Shown: piece by piece, positions 54,432-62,144 of the stretch
Layout of the letters: every line of letters begins with the position of its first letter
Position numbering within the stretch: the stretch's first letter is position 1
Source of the DNA: an uncultured Subdoligranulum sp.
Lineage (GTDB): Bacteria > Bacillota > Clostridia > Oscillospirales > Ruminococcaceae
DNA: 64,000 nucleotides
Assembly (NCBI GenBank): GCA_945830575.1
Contig: CALZZE010000008.1
Coordinates: 1-64,000, forward strand
Direction: 5' to 3'
Position numbers and translations under genes: made by a program
Notes under the pieces: generated by a model
What the model saw: the letters and a program-made list of their open reading frames with translations, nothing else
Database searches by the model: none
What the model was told of the DNA's origin: nothing

Positions 54432-55552
54432 CAAGCAACAACGGAAACGCTCTCGGCGTGATTTTCGCCAATACTTATGACAACCTTGTACCCGAGCTGG
54501 TGACGGAGCGCTCCATGGCCTCCATCCCCTTCGGTGGCCGCTACCGCATGATCGACTTCGTGCTGTCCAACATGGCCAACGCCGGTGTGGACAACATCTC
54601 CATCATCGTGCGCCGCAACTATCACTCCCTGATGGACCATCTCGGCTCCGGCCGTGAATGGGACCTGACCCGCAAGCGCGGCGGTCTGAACATCGTGCCT
54701 CCCTTCGCTGACCGCGGCGTCAAGCTGTACGCCGGCCGCGTGGACGCTCTGGACAGCATCCTCAGCTGGCTGGAAGCGCAGAAGGAGCAGTATGTCATCC
54801 TGTCTGACGCGTTCACCGCCATGAACTTTGACTTCGCCAAGCTGGTGGCCACCCACGCTGCCTCCGGCGCGGATGTGACCATGGTCTACAACCGCGGCGA
54901 GATCCCCGAGGGCGCCCGCAACGACAACTACACCATCAAGATCGACAACGGCCGGGTGGTGGAGCTGCTCTCCAACGACTACCGCCCCGGTGTGCACAAT
55001 CTGTCCCTGAACATCTACGTCATCGAGCGCGAGAGCCTCATCCAGCTGGTGCGTGACGCGGCGGTTCGCGGCATGATCTACTTTGAGCGCGACATTCTGG
55101 CCCGCAACCTCAGCCTGCTCAACGTGCAGGCCTACGAGTTTGAAGGCTATGTTTCCCGCATCACCGACATGAAGAGCTACTTCGATGAGAACATGCGTCT
55201 GCTGGAGGACGGCAGCATGGAGCAGCTGTTCGATTCCGGCAACCCCATCTACACCAAGATCCGCGACGACAACCCCACCCGTTATCTGGACGGCAGCGCT
55301 GTCAAGAACAGCGTTGTGGCTGACGGCTGCGTTATCGAGGGCGTTGTGGAGAACTGTGTGCTGTTCCGCGGCTGCCAGGTCAAGCCCGGCTCCGTGGTCA
55401 AGAACAGCGTGCTGATGCAGGACACCGTGGTCGAGTCCGGCTGCGATGTGGAATATGTTGTGACCGATAAGAACGTCCATATCACGCAGGATAAGAAACT
55501 CACCGGCACTGACACCTTCCCGGTCTTTGTCGCCAAGGGCCACACGGTCTAA
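54428..55552 (+). CDS. glgD: GlgD, non-catalytic subunit of ADP-glucose pyrophosphorylase
   Basis: The 374-aa protein is a GlgC paralogue. It keeps [16 protein letters not shown] but lacks the GGxGxRL nucleotide loop (the N-terminus reads [11 protein letters not shown] instead), and the beta-helix is shorter. In Firmicutes GlgD is known to modulate GlgC in a heterotetramer. The 4-nt overlap with glgC supports equal production of both. Confidence 0.93.
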   Translation: MTSNNGNALGVIFANTYDNLVPELVTERSMASIPFGGRYRMIDFVLSNMANAGVDNISIIVRRNYHSLMDHLGSGREWDLTRKRGGLNIVPPFADRGVKLYAGRVDALDSILSWLEAQKEQYVILSDAFTAMNFDFAKLVATHAASGADVTMVYNRGEIPEGARNDNYTIKIDNGRVVELLSNDYRPGVHNLSLNIYVIERESLIQLVRDAAVRGMIYFERDILARNLSLLNVQAYEFEGYVSRITDMKSYFDENMRLLEDGSMEQLFDSGNPIYTKIRDDNPTRYLDGSAVKNSVVADGCVIEGVVENCVLFRGCQVKPGSVVKNSVLMQDTVVESGCDVEYVVTDKNVHITQDKKLTGTDTFPVFVAKGHTV

Positions 55553-55570
55553 AACCTATTAACCTACAAT

Positions 55571-55649
55571 GGCAAGGCTCCACCATCTCCCCGGAGCTTT
55601 GCCTGCATGGGGGAACGGGGGAGAATACCTCTCCCGTTCCTTTCTTTTT
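55571..55649 (+). terminator. Two hairpins between glgD and glgA (possible partial terminator)
   Basis: A first stem pairs 55571-55581 with 55593-55603 (one G-T pair). A second stem, GGAACGGG..AGA with TCTCCCGTTCC (55612-55624 with 55630-55640, 2-nt bulge), is followed by TTTCTTTTTG. The latter looks like an intrinsic terminator inside the operon and could lower glgA output. Confidence 0.6.
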
Positions 55650-55673
55650 GATTACAGGATACGGAGGAAACCT

Positions 55674-57092
55674 ATGAGAATTTTGTATGCGGCCAGCGAG
55701 GCTGCTCCTTTTGCCAAGTCCGGCGGTCTGGCTGATGTGGCCGGCGCGCTGCCCAAGGCACTTGTGCGTGACGGCGTGGACTGCCGTGTGGTCATGCCGC
55801 TGTACGGCGATCTGAAGTTCAAGGACAAGCTGCAGTATGTCACCAACTTCAGCGTGCCGGTGGGCTGGCGCAGCCAGTACTGCGGCCTGTTCAAGGCAGA
55901 GTGGAGCGGCGTGACCTACTACTTCATCGACAACGAATACTACTTCAAGCGCAGCGGCCTGTACGGCTTCTACGATGACGGCGAGCGCTTTGCCTTCTTT
56001 GCCCGTGCCATTCTGGAGATGCTGTTCTACACCGACTTTGAGCCGGACATCATCAACTGCAACGACTGGCAGACCGCGCTGACCCCTGTCTATCTGAACC
56101 TGTACTACCGCCATCTGGACAAGTTCAACCGTATCAAGACGGTGTTCACCATCCACAACATCGCCTATCAGGGCAAGTACGGTCTGGAGATTCTGGAAGA
56201 TACCTGCGGCATTGGCCGCCGGGACGCCCATGTGGTGGAGTACGACGGCTGCGCCAACTTCATGAAGGGCGCGTTCGAGTGCGCCGACAAGATCACCACT
56301 GTCAGCCCCACCTATGCCTGGGAGATTCTGGATCCCTGGTACAGCCATGGTCTGGACGCACTGCTGCGCCAGAAGCAGTACAAGCTGTGCGGCATCCTCA
56401 ACGGCATCGACGTGGATGCCTTCAACCCCGCCACCGACCCCGACATCGCCAAAAACTACGACGTCAACACCTTCCAGGAAGGCAAGCCTGTCTGTAAGGC
56501 TGCGCTGCAGGACCGCATGGGCCTGCAGAAGGACGGCAGCCCCGTTATGGCCATGGTCACCCGTCTGGTGGGGCACAAGGGCGTGGACCTGGTACAGGCC
56601 ATCGCGGAAGGCCTGTTGCAGCAGGGCATCGAGCTGGTCATCCTCGGCTCCGGCGAGGCCCAGTATGAGAACTTCTTCAATGAGCTTTGCGCCCGTCATC
56701 CCGGCCGCGTGGGCGTGTACATCGGCTTCAACGCCAAGCTGGCCCAGCAGATTTACGCCGGTGCGGACATCTTCCTGATGCCCTCCCGCTCCGAGCCCTG
56801 CGGTCTGGCGCAGATGGTCTCCTGCCGCTACGGCACCATCCCTGTGGTTCGCGAGACCGGCGGCCTGAAGGACTCCATCCATGATTCCGGCGACGGTTTC
56901 GGCAACGGCTTCACCTTTGCCAACTACAACGCGCATGAGCTGTATGAGGCCTGCTGGCGCGCCAAGGAAGGCTACTGGAACAAGGAAGGCTGGCCCATGC
57001 TCATTCATCGTGCCATGGAGTGGGACTTCAGCTGGGCGAACTCCGCCAAGAGCTACGAAGGCCTGTACAACGAGGTCGTCAACCTCTGGTAA
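55674..57092 (+). CDS. glgA: Glycogen synthase
   Basis: GlgA adds glucose from ADP-glucose to growing chains. The 472-aa GT5 enzyme opens with MRILYAASEAAPFAKSGGL, holding the KxGG motif for ADP-glucose. It has NIAYQG near residue 162, and PSRSEPCGLAQM with the conserved Glu in the C-terminal domain. Length is normal. ACGGAGG precedes the ATG. It ends the glgBCDA operon before a strong terminator. Confidence 0.95.
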   Translation: MRILYAASEAAPFAKSGGLADVAGALPKALVRDGVDCRVVMPLYGDLKFKDKLQYVTNFSVPVGWRSQYCGLFKAEWSGVTYYFIDNEYYFKRSGLYGFYDDGERFAFFARAILEMLFYTDFEPDIINCNDWQTALTPVYLNLYYRHLDKFNRIKTVFTIHNIAYQGKYGLEILEDTCGIGRRDAHVVEYDGCANFMKGAFECADKITTVSPTYAWEILDPWYSHGLDALLRQKQYKLCGILNGIDVDAFNPATDPDIAKNYDVNTFQEGKPVCKAALQDRMGLQKDGSPVMAMVTRLVGHKGVDLVQAIAEGLLQQGIELVILGSGEAQYENFFNELCARHPGRVGVYIGFNAKLAQQIYAGADIFLMPSRSEPCGLAQMVSCRYGTIPVVRETGGLKDSIHDSGDGFGNGFTFANYNAHELYEACWRAKEGYWNKEGWPMLIHRAMEWDFSWANSAKSYEGLYNEVVNLW

Positions 57093-57112
57093 TTTTCATT
57101 CTGCAATGGTTT

Positions 57113-57144
57113 GCCGCTCCCGGCGTCGCCGGGAGCGGCTTTTT
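57113..57144 (+). terminator. Terminator of the glg operon
   Basis: A perfect 12-bp GC stem (57113-57124 with 57128-57139), GTC loop and five T residues. Confidence 0.9.
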
Positions 57145-57168
57145 GTGGGATTTCCTCGCATTTTTCAC

Positions 57169-57196
57169 TTGCAATCTGCCAAGAATGCGGTAAAAT
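57169..57196 (+). promoter_or_regulatory. Sigma-A promoter of the serine-hydrolase lipoprotein gene
   Basis: TTGCAA (57169-57174), a 16-nt spacer and TAAAAT (57191-57196), 41 nt before the start codon. Confidence 0.6.
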
Positions 57197-57237
57197 AAGA
57201 ATCGTTCCCGAAATTTGTCGAAAGGGGAGGGTGCGCC

Positions 57238-58215
57238 GTGAAAAACAGGCTGCTGCGTCTGGGAGCGCTGTTTCTGGCGCTGCTCCTTTCCGGCTGCTAC
57301 ACCTCGGTATCCATCGGAGAGGGGGCGGAGGTCTCCAAACCGGTTGCCGACCTGCCCATCCGGATGGAAAACGACACCAACGAGGATCTGCGTGCCCTCT
57401 ATTATGCGGCGCTTGCGTTGCAAAACGCACAGTCCGATGTGGTGTTCTCCGCGGAGGAAACCGCGGCGCTGGACGCGTTCTGCCAATCCCAGCCGGGGCA
57501 GTTCTCGGTGTACTGCAAGGACCTGTATACCGGCGAAAGCTATCTCTACGGCGGCACGGCGCTGTATTATCCCGCCAGTCTGCTCAAGGCTCCCTATGCC
57601 CTGTGGCTGTGCCGGCAGGCGGACGAGGGACTGCTGGAACTGGAGGAACCGCTGCCCAACCGGTTTCTGGGGCGGGAACAGGGTACAGCATTGGAGGACT
57701 TCAACGGTCAGGAAACGATTCCCGCGCGGGACCTCCTCTGCGCCATGATTGCCCAAAGTGACAACAATGCCACCGAGATTCTCTCGGGAGTCTGGCCCGG
57801 GGATGGAGAATTCCGGAACTGGCTGGATACGCTGGGTTTTTGCGCTCCCGACACCTGCTCCATCCTGTCCGGCAAGGGAATCGAGGGGATGTGTACCGTC
57901 AACGACATGGCGGCGGTGTGGAACGCCTTGTATGCGTATTTTGAGAGCGGCGCACCCCACGCGGCATTTTTGCAGGGCTGCTTTTTCGATGCCGACCATC
58001 CGGGCCTGTCCTGGCCGGAATACGCCCCCGCCGCCCGCAAATACGGCAGCTGGGACGGCGCGTTCCATGACGCGGCGCTGGTCTACGCGGTGCGCCCCTA
58101 CATCCTTGTCTGCATGACCAATCAGGGCAGTGAGAGTGTGGATTTCCCGCAGGAGCCGGTGACTGCCATGGAACAGCTGGGCGGTATGATAGAAGAAGTC
58201 CTCACGAACAAATAG
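57238..58215 (+). CDS. Beta-lactamase-like serine hydrolase lipoprotein
   Basis: The 325-aa protein has a signal peptide with lipobox LLSGC (Cys20), so it is lipid-anchored outside the membrane. The rest is a class A beta-lactamase/PBP-like domain: S114LLK117 (SxxK), SDN (174-176) and KYGSWDG near the C-terminus in place of the KTG box. The second box and the degenerate third box make a true beta-lactamase less likely than a peptidoglycan-binding or carboxypeptidase-type enzyme. Start GTG 57238 has AAAGGGGAGGG upstream. It ends with TAG. Confidence 0.78.
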   Translation: MKNRLLRLGALFLALLLSGCYTSVSIGEGAEVSKPVADLPIRMENDTNEDLRALYYAALALQNAQSDVVFSAEETAALDAFCQSQPGQFSVYCKDLYTGESYLYGGTALYYPASLLKAPYALWLCRQADEGLLELEEPLPNRFLGREQGTALEDFNGQETIPARDLLCAMIAQSDNNATEILSGVWPGDGEFRNWLDTLGFCAPDTCSILSGKGIEGMCTVNDMAAVWNALYAYFESGAPHAAFLQGCFFDADHPGLSWPEYAPAARKYGSWDGAFHDAALVYAVRPYILVCMTNQGSESVDFPQEPVTAMEQLGGMIEEVLTNK

Positions 58216-58219
58216 AATG

Positions 58220-58250
58220 GCGCAGGGCGTAACGCTCTGCGCTCATTTTG
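58220..58250. terminator. Terminator between serine hydrolase and udk
   Basis: A 10-bp stem with one G-T pair (58220-58229 with 58233-58242), followed by a short T-run, between convergent genes. Confidence 0.65.
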
Positions 58251-58868
58251 TCAATGGTTCAGATGGGTGGCCACCCACTTGATGAGCAGCTGCAACGCCA
58301 CCGGATTGCGCCCGCCCTCCGGCACGATGAGATCCGCCTTGCGCTTGCTCGGCTCCACAAACTGCTCGTGCATGGGCTTCACGGTGGTGAGATACTGTTC
58401 CACCACGCTGTCCAGCGTGCGGCCCCGCTGTTTGACATCCCGCATGATGCGCCGCAAAATGCGCACATCCGCATCGGTGTCCACATACACCTTCATGTCC
58501 ATCTGCTCGCACAGCTCCGGGGAGGCAAAAATCAAAATGCCCTCCACGATGATGACCGGGGCGGGGTAGACCGTCACGGTACGGTCGGTGCGGTTGTGGA
58601 TGGAGTAATCGTAAATGGGCACCTTCACCGGCTGACCGGCCCGCAGCGCTTTCAGATGCTCCACCAGCAACGGCGTGTCAAAGCTGTCCGGGTGATCGTA
58701 GTTCAGCTTGCAGCGCTCCTCATAGGGCAGCTCATCGTGGCGCTTGTAGTAGCTGTCATGATTGAGCACGCTCACCTCGTCGGGGCCAAACTGTTTCCAA
58801 AGCCGGTTGGTCAGCGTGGTCTTGCCGCTGCCGCTGCCGCCCGCGATGCCGATGATGACGGTATTCAT
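58251..58868 (-). CDS. udk: Uridine kinase
   Basis: Udk phosphorylates uridine and cytidine for salvage. The 205-aa P-loop kinase has GIAGGSGSGKTT at the N-terminus, the HDSYYK block, NYDHPDSFDT and IIVEGILIF. Length is normal. It follows comEB by 15 nt on the same strand. Confidence 0.94.
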   Translation of the reverse strand: MNTVIIGIAGGSGSGKTTLTNRLWKQFGPDEVSVLNHDSYYKRHDELPYEERCKLNYDHPDSFDTPLLVEHLKALRAGQPVKVPIYDYSIHNRTDRTVTVYPAPVIIVEGILIFASPELCEQMDMKVYVDTDADVRILRRIMRDVKQRGRTLDSVVEQYLTTVKPMHEQFVEPSKRKADLIVPEGGRNPVALQLLIKWVATHLNH

Positions 58869-58883
58869 ACAACGTCCCTCTTT

Positions 58884-59363
58884 TTACACTTCAAATTTCA
58901 GTTCCCGCCCAGTGGGATGGTATTTGCGGTACTTGATGCCCGTCATATTGAACAGCCGTCGGCTGGCAATGCTGGCGTTGGCATCGTGGTATTTGTCGGA
59001 CAGGTAGATGATCTCCTTGATGCCGCTCTGGATGATGGCCTTGGCGCACTCATTGCAGGGGAACAGCGTCACATACACACGGGAACCCCGCAGATCATGG
59101 CTGGCGCTGTTCAGGATGGCGTTCAGCTCGGCATGGCAGACGTACATGTATTTGGTCTCCAGCTCATCGCCTTCCCGCTCCCAGGGCATGTCATCGTCAC
59201 TGCATCCGATGGGCATGCCGTTGTAGCCCAGTGACAGGATCTTGTTTTCCGGGCTGACGATGCAGGCGCCCACCTGACTGTTCGCGTCCTTGGAGCGCAT
59301 TGCCGTCAGAATGGCGATGCCCATAAAATATTCGTCCCAGCTGATGTAATCCTTGCGTTTCAT
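58884..59363 (-). CDS. comEB: Deoxycytidylate deaminase (dCMP deaminase)
   Basis: The enzyme turns dCMP into dUMP for thymidylate synthesis. The 159-aa protein has zinc ligands in CHAELNAI and PCNECAK and the N-terminal [13 protein letters not shown] typical of the ComEB family. It starts 18 nt after spoIIID and is followed by udk, forming a nucleotide-related operon with a sporulation regulator at its head. Confidence 0.93.
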   Translation of the reverse strand: MKRKDYISWDEYFMGIAILTAMRSKDANSQVGACIVSPENKILSLGYNGMPIGCSDDDMPWEREGDELETKYMYVCHAELNAILNSASHDLRGSRVYVTLFPCNECAKAIIQSGIKEIIYLSDKYHDANASIASRRLFNMTGIKYRKYHPTGRELKFEV

Positions 59364-59381
59364 GCCTCCACATCCTTCGCA

Positions 59382-59657
59382 TTATTTTACCTTTATTATA
59401 CAATGCCTTTGCGCGCTGTGCAAGTATTTTTGTTTGGTGGCCTCGCCGCCGCGCAGATGCCGTTCCGCCTTGTTTTTCAGCATCACCTGCCGCACCTCGC
59501 CCCACAGCCCGGGATCGCGGCTGCGCAGCCGGGCCTGATCCTTCCAAACGGTGCTTTTGCTCACACCGAACACCTCCGCCGCCGCCCGCACGGTGGCGCC
59601 GGTTCGCACGATGTACCGCCCCACGGCCACGGCGCGCTCCTCCGGGTCGCCCTTCAT
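59382..59657 (-). CDS. spoIIID: Sporulation regulator SpoIIID
   Basis: SpoIIID is a mother-cell DNA-binding protein of endospore formation. The 91-aa protein matches closely: ERAVAVGRYIV, the helix-turn-helix VRAAAEVFGVSKSTVWKD and the C-terminal RHLRGGEATKQKY, whose basic region also contacts DNA. Length is normal (~93). GGGAGG precedes the ATG. Its presence implies a spore-forming ancestry, whether or not this strain still sporulates. No sigma-E-type promoter was recognised. Confidence 0.92.
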   Translation of the reverse strand: MKGDPEERAVAVGRYIVRTGATVRAAAEVFGVSKSTVWKDQARLRSRDPGLWGEVRQVMLKNKAERHLRGGEATKQKYLHSAQRHCIIKVK

Positions 59658-59759
59658 ACCAACCGCCTCCCTGTTCAGGTTTTTGTACCAAGCTATGCCA
59701 AAACAGGGAAAAGTATGTTATAATGAGGGCAAACCATCCACAGAAAGGAGCCGCCCGGC

Positions 59760-59870
59760 ATGGAACGAATCCCGCACTATCACCCGCTGCCCCCGCGTCA
59801 GGCGGTGGCCTACGCCCGGGAAGGTTGTCGCAATTTTACAATACAGACCGCCGAAACCATGCTAAAATAG
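59760..59870 (+). CDS. Small ORF of 36 residues, possibly a gene remnant
   Basis: An extended -10 (TGTTATAAT, 59716-59724) and AAAGGAG ahead of ATG 59760 introduce a 36-aa reading frame beginning MERIPHYHPLPPRQAV and ending at a TAG. The expression signals are good, but the peptide has no recognisable family. It could be the N-terminus of a deleted gene or a regulatory upstream ORF of the next gene. Confidence 0.35.
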   Translation: MERIPHYHPLPPRQAVAYAREGCRNFTIQTAETMLK

Positions 59871-59891
59871 GGGAAAAAGGAGGTATGCAGT

Positions 59892-60614
59892 ATGACCGAA
59901 TCCCGATGCGGGCTGGTGTGCAGCCAGTGTACATGGAAAGAGAGCACCGGCTGTCCCGGCTGTTTGCAGCAAGAGCATCCCTTTTGGGGAACCTGCCCCA
60001 TCAAGATCTGCTGCGAGGGCAAACAGCTGCCCCACTGCGGCGGCTGCCCGGAATTTCCCTGCCAGCCTTTGCATGACTACGCCTACGACAAGGAACACGG
60101 GGAAGGGGACGGCGGCCGTCTGGAACAGTGCCGCCGCTGGCAGCAGGAGGCCACGCCGGTCTACCGTTCCGTGCTGATGGCCGTCACCGATATGGACAGG
60201 GCAAAGGCGTTCTACACCGGCGTGCTGGGACTGAAAATTGTGGAGGACATCGGCGCCAACGTGACGCTGGAGGGCGGCGTGACGCTGCAGCAGATGGATG
60301 TGTGGAAAATGCTGCTGGACGGCAGGCCCGTCACACCGCGCCACCATGCCTCCGAGCTGTATTTTGAGGTGCAGGATATGGACGGCTTTGCCGCACGGCT
60401 GGCGGAGGTGGAATTCTGCCAGCCCATACACGAGGCCCCCTGGGGCCAGCGTTTGGTGCGTCTGTATGACCCGGACGGCAACCTCATCGAGGTGGGGGAG
60501 GACATGGCCGTGGTGACACGGCGTTTTCTGGAGTCCGGCCTGACGCCGGAGCAGACTGCCGCCCGCATGGGCGTACCATTGGAATACGTGCAGTATTATG
60601 GCGGCCTCACATAA
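59892..60614 (+). CDS. DUF3795-type Cys-rich domain fused to a VOC/glyoxalase domain
   Basis: Residues ~1-70 are Cys-rich (CGLVCSQC, GCPGC, CCEGKQLPHCGGCPEFPC), the DUF3795 pattern that probably binds metal. Residues ~92-205 form a vicinal-oxygen-chelate domain with VTDMDRAKAFYTGVLGL and LYDPDGNLIEV. A short C-terminal helix pair (TPEQTAARMGV) follows. The two domains are often separate proteins. Detoxification or antibiotic-resistance-type chemistry is possible; the substrate is unknown. AAGGAGGT is 7 nt before ATG 59892. Confidence 0.8.
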   Translation: MTESRCGLVCSQCTWKESTGCPGCLQQEHPFWGTCPIKICCEGKQLPHCGGCPEFPCQPLHDYAYDKEHGEGDGGRLEQCRRWQQEATPVYRSVLMAVTDMDRAKAFYTGVLGLKIVEDIGANVTLEGGVTLQQMDVWKMLLDGRPVTPRHHASELYFEVQDMDGFAARLAEVEFCQPIHEAPWGQRLVRLYDPDGNLIEVGEDMAVVTRRFLESGLTPEQTAARMGVPLEYVQYYGGLT

Positions 60615-60615
60615 T

Positions 60616-60650
60616 AAAAAGGGCGTTCCCGCGCAGGGAACGTCCTTTTT
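60616..60650. terminator. Bidirectional terminator
   Basis: A 15-bp stem with one G-T pair (AAAAAGGGCGTTCCC/GGGAACGTCCTTTTT) and a 5-nt loop between convergent genes. Confidence 0.88.
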
Positions 60651-61543
60651 CAGTCGTAGGTTCTTCTGCCGGAAAACACGCACAGAGGGCGCTTGCATTT
60701 CCCGGCGGCCACCAGCTGGGTGGCCGCGGCCAGCGTGGCGCCGGCGCTGGTGCAGGCGGGCACGCCGTCAAACAGCAGCACCTCCTTGGCGGCGCGTTCC
60801 GCGTCGGCGGTGGACACCGCCAAAACCGTATCCACCACGTATTTGTTGTAGTTGTCCGGCACAAATCCTGCGCCGATGCCCGCGATGCCGTGCTGGCCCA
60901 CCATGCCGCCGCTGAGCACCGCGCACTCGGCAGGCTCCACCGCCACCATGCGGATGAGACTGTTCCACGCCCGGATATACTCGCCCACGCCGGTGATGGT
61001 GCCGCCGCTGCCCACGCCGATGACGATGGCGTCCACATTGTCCCCGGCGGCCCGCAAAATCTGCGGTCCGGTGACCCGGCGGTGGTATTCCGGGTTGTCA
61101 TCATTGGCAAAATAGTTGGTGTAGTAGCCGCTGTACCGCTTGGCAGTTTCGGCGGCCACAGCCTCCCGGGCGCGGTGGCCGCCGCTGGAACACATCACCA
61201 GCCGCGCACCCAGCGATTGCAGCAGCTGCCGCCGTTTCATGGGCAGGGTGCTGGGAACCACCAGAAAGCAGGGATGCCCCGTGGTGGCGCAGCTTACCGC
61301 CAGCGCCGCGCCGAAGCTGCCGGAGCTGGCTTCCACCACCGGCATTCCCGGTTTCAGTACGCCCCGCTCGGCGGCAAAGGCCAGCATGGTCTCGGCCACG
61401 CCGTCCTTGGCGGTGCCGGTGGCGCCGCCAAAATCCAGATACGCCAGAATGCTGGCGGCCAGTCCGTGACGGCCGGAATATCCACCCAAACGCACCACGG
61501 GACACTTGTACACGTCCAGATAATAGCTGTCCAGCACCGCCAC
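60650..61543 (-). CDS. Divergent cysteine-synthase-family PLP protein
   Basis: The 297-aa protein has the CysK fold. GATGTAKDG holds the presumed PLP lysine, and VGSGGTITGVGEY is the intact phosphate-binding loop. But the substrate loop usually TSGNTG reads SSGSFG and the usual GSVKDR reads GTAKDG, so it is a diverged paralogue. It may be a cysteine synthase, a cystathionine beta-synthase-like enzyme or another lyase. It is monocistronic with a -10 TATAAT at 61586-61581 (minus strand) and no clear -35. Confidence 0.75.
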   Translation of the reverse strand: MAVLDSYYLDVYKCPVVRLGGYSGRHGLAASILAYLDFGGATGTAKDGVAETMLAFAAERGVLKPGMPVVEASSGSFGAALAVSCATTGHPCFLVVPSTLPMKRRQLLQSLGARLVMCSSGGHRAREAVAAETAKRYSGYYTNYFANDDNPEYHRRVTGPQILRAAGDNVDAIVIGVGSGGTITGVGEYIRAWNSLIRMVAVEPAECAVLSGGMVGQHGIAGIGAGFVPDNYNKYVVDTVLAVSTADAERAAKEVLLFDGVPACTSAGATLAAATQLVAAGKCKRPLCVFSGRRTYD

Positions 61544-61657
61544 GGCTCCTCACCATCCCTTCCCTTGGCCGTTTTCCCATATTATAGCATAATGTGCGCA
61601 AATTTGCATCTCAAATTGGTAAACGTAACGATTTTTTTCTGCCGGATGCAAAACCCC

Positions 61658-61686
61658 TTGACTTCTTTCCAAAGCAATGCTATAAT
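61658..61686 (+). promoter_or_regulatory. Sigma-A promoter of the ylxM-ffh operon
   Basis: TTGACT (61658-61663), an exact 17-nt spacer and a consensus TATAAT (61681-61686). Confidence 0.78.
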
Positions 61687-61745
61687 GCAAAAGCTGAATG
61701 GTGTAAAGGAAAATGCTTTACACGGTGCAGACGGGAGGGAGCGAC

Positions 61746-62144
61746 ATGCCGGGAAAGCCGCAGAAAAATCTGGAATTTTCCCTCCTGCTGGACTATTATG
61801 CCCCCGCGCTCACCGAAAAACAGCGGGAGATTCTCGCCATGTACTATAACGAGGATCTGTCTCTGGCGGAGATCGCGGAGAACTTCGGCATCACCCGGCA
61901 GGGGGTGCGGGACGCCATCAAGCACGGCGAAGCCACCCTCACCGATCTGGAGGAAAAGCTGGGCAACGCTCGGCGGCATCAGGCCATGCGGGAGGATCTG
62001 GACCGGCTCACCCAGCTGGTGATGGAGATCCGGTGCGACAATTCCGGGCAGTTCAACCCGGTGGCGCGCATCACACGGGATACCGCCGAGATGCTGAAAA
62101 TCATTGAACGTCTGGATACGCAGGAGGACGCGAATGGCATTTGA
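61746..62144 (+). CDS. ylxM: YlxM family SRP-associated HTH protein
   Basis: The 132-aa protein has a sigma-70 region 4-like helix-turn-helix (about 20-75, with LTEKQREILAMYYNEDLSLAEIA split over two helices) and a C-terminal helical tail. YlxM is encoded before ffh in many Firmicutes and is linked to the signal recognition particle. ATG 61746 has GGGAGGGAG upstream. It overlaps ffh by 11 nt. Confidence 0.9.
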   Translation: MPGKPQKNLEFSLLLDYYAPALTEKQREILAMYYNEDLSLAEIAENFGITRQGVRDAIKHGEATLTDLEEKLGNARRHQAMREDLDRLTQLVMEIRCDNSGQFNPVARITRDTAEMLKIIERLDTQEDANGI

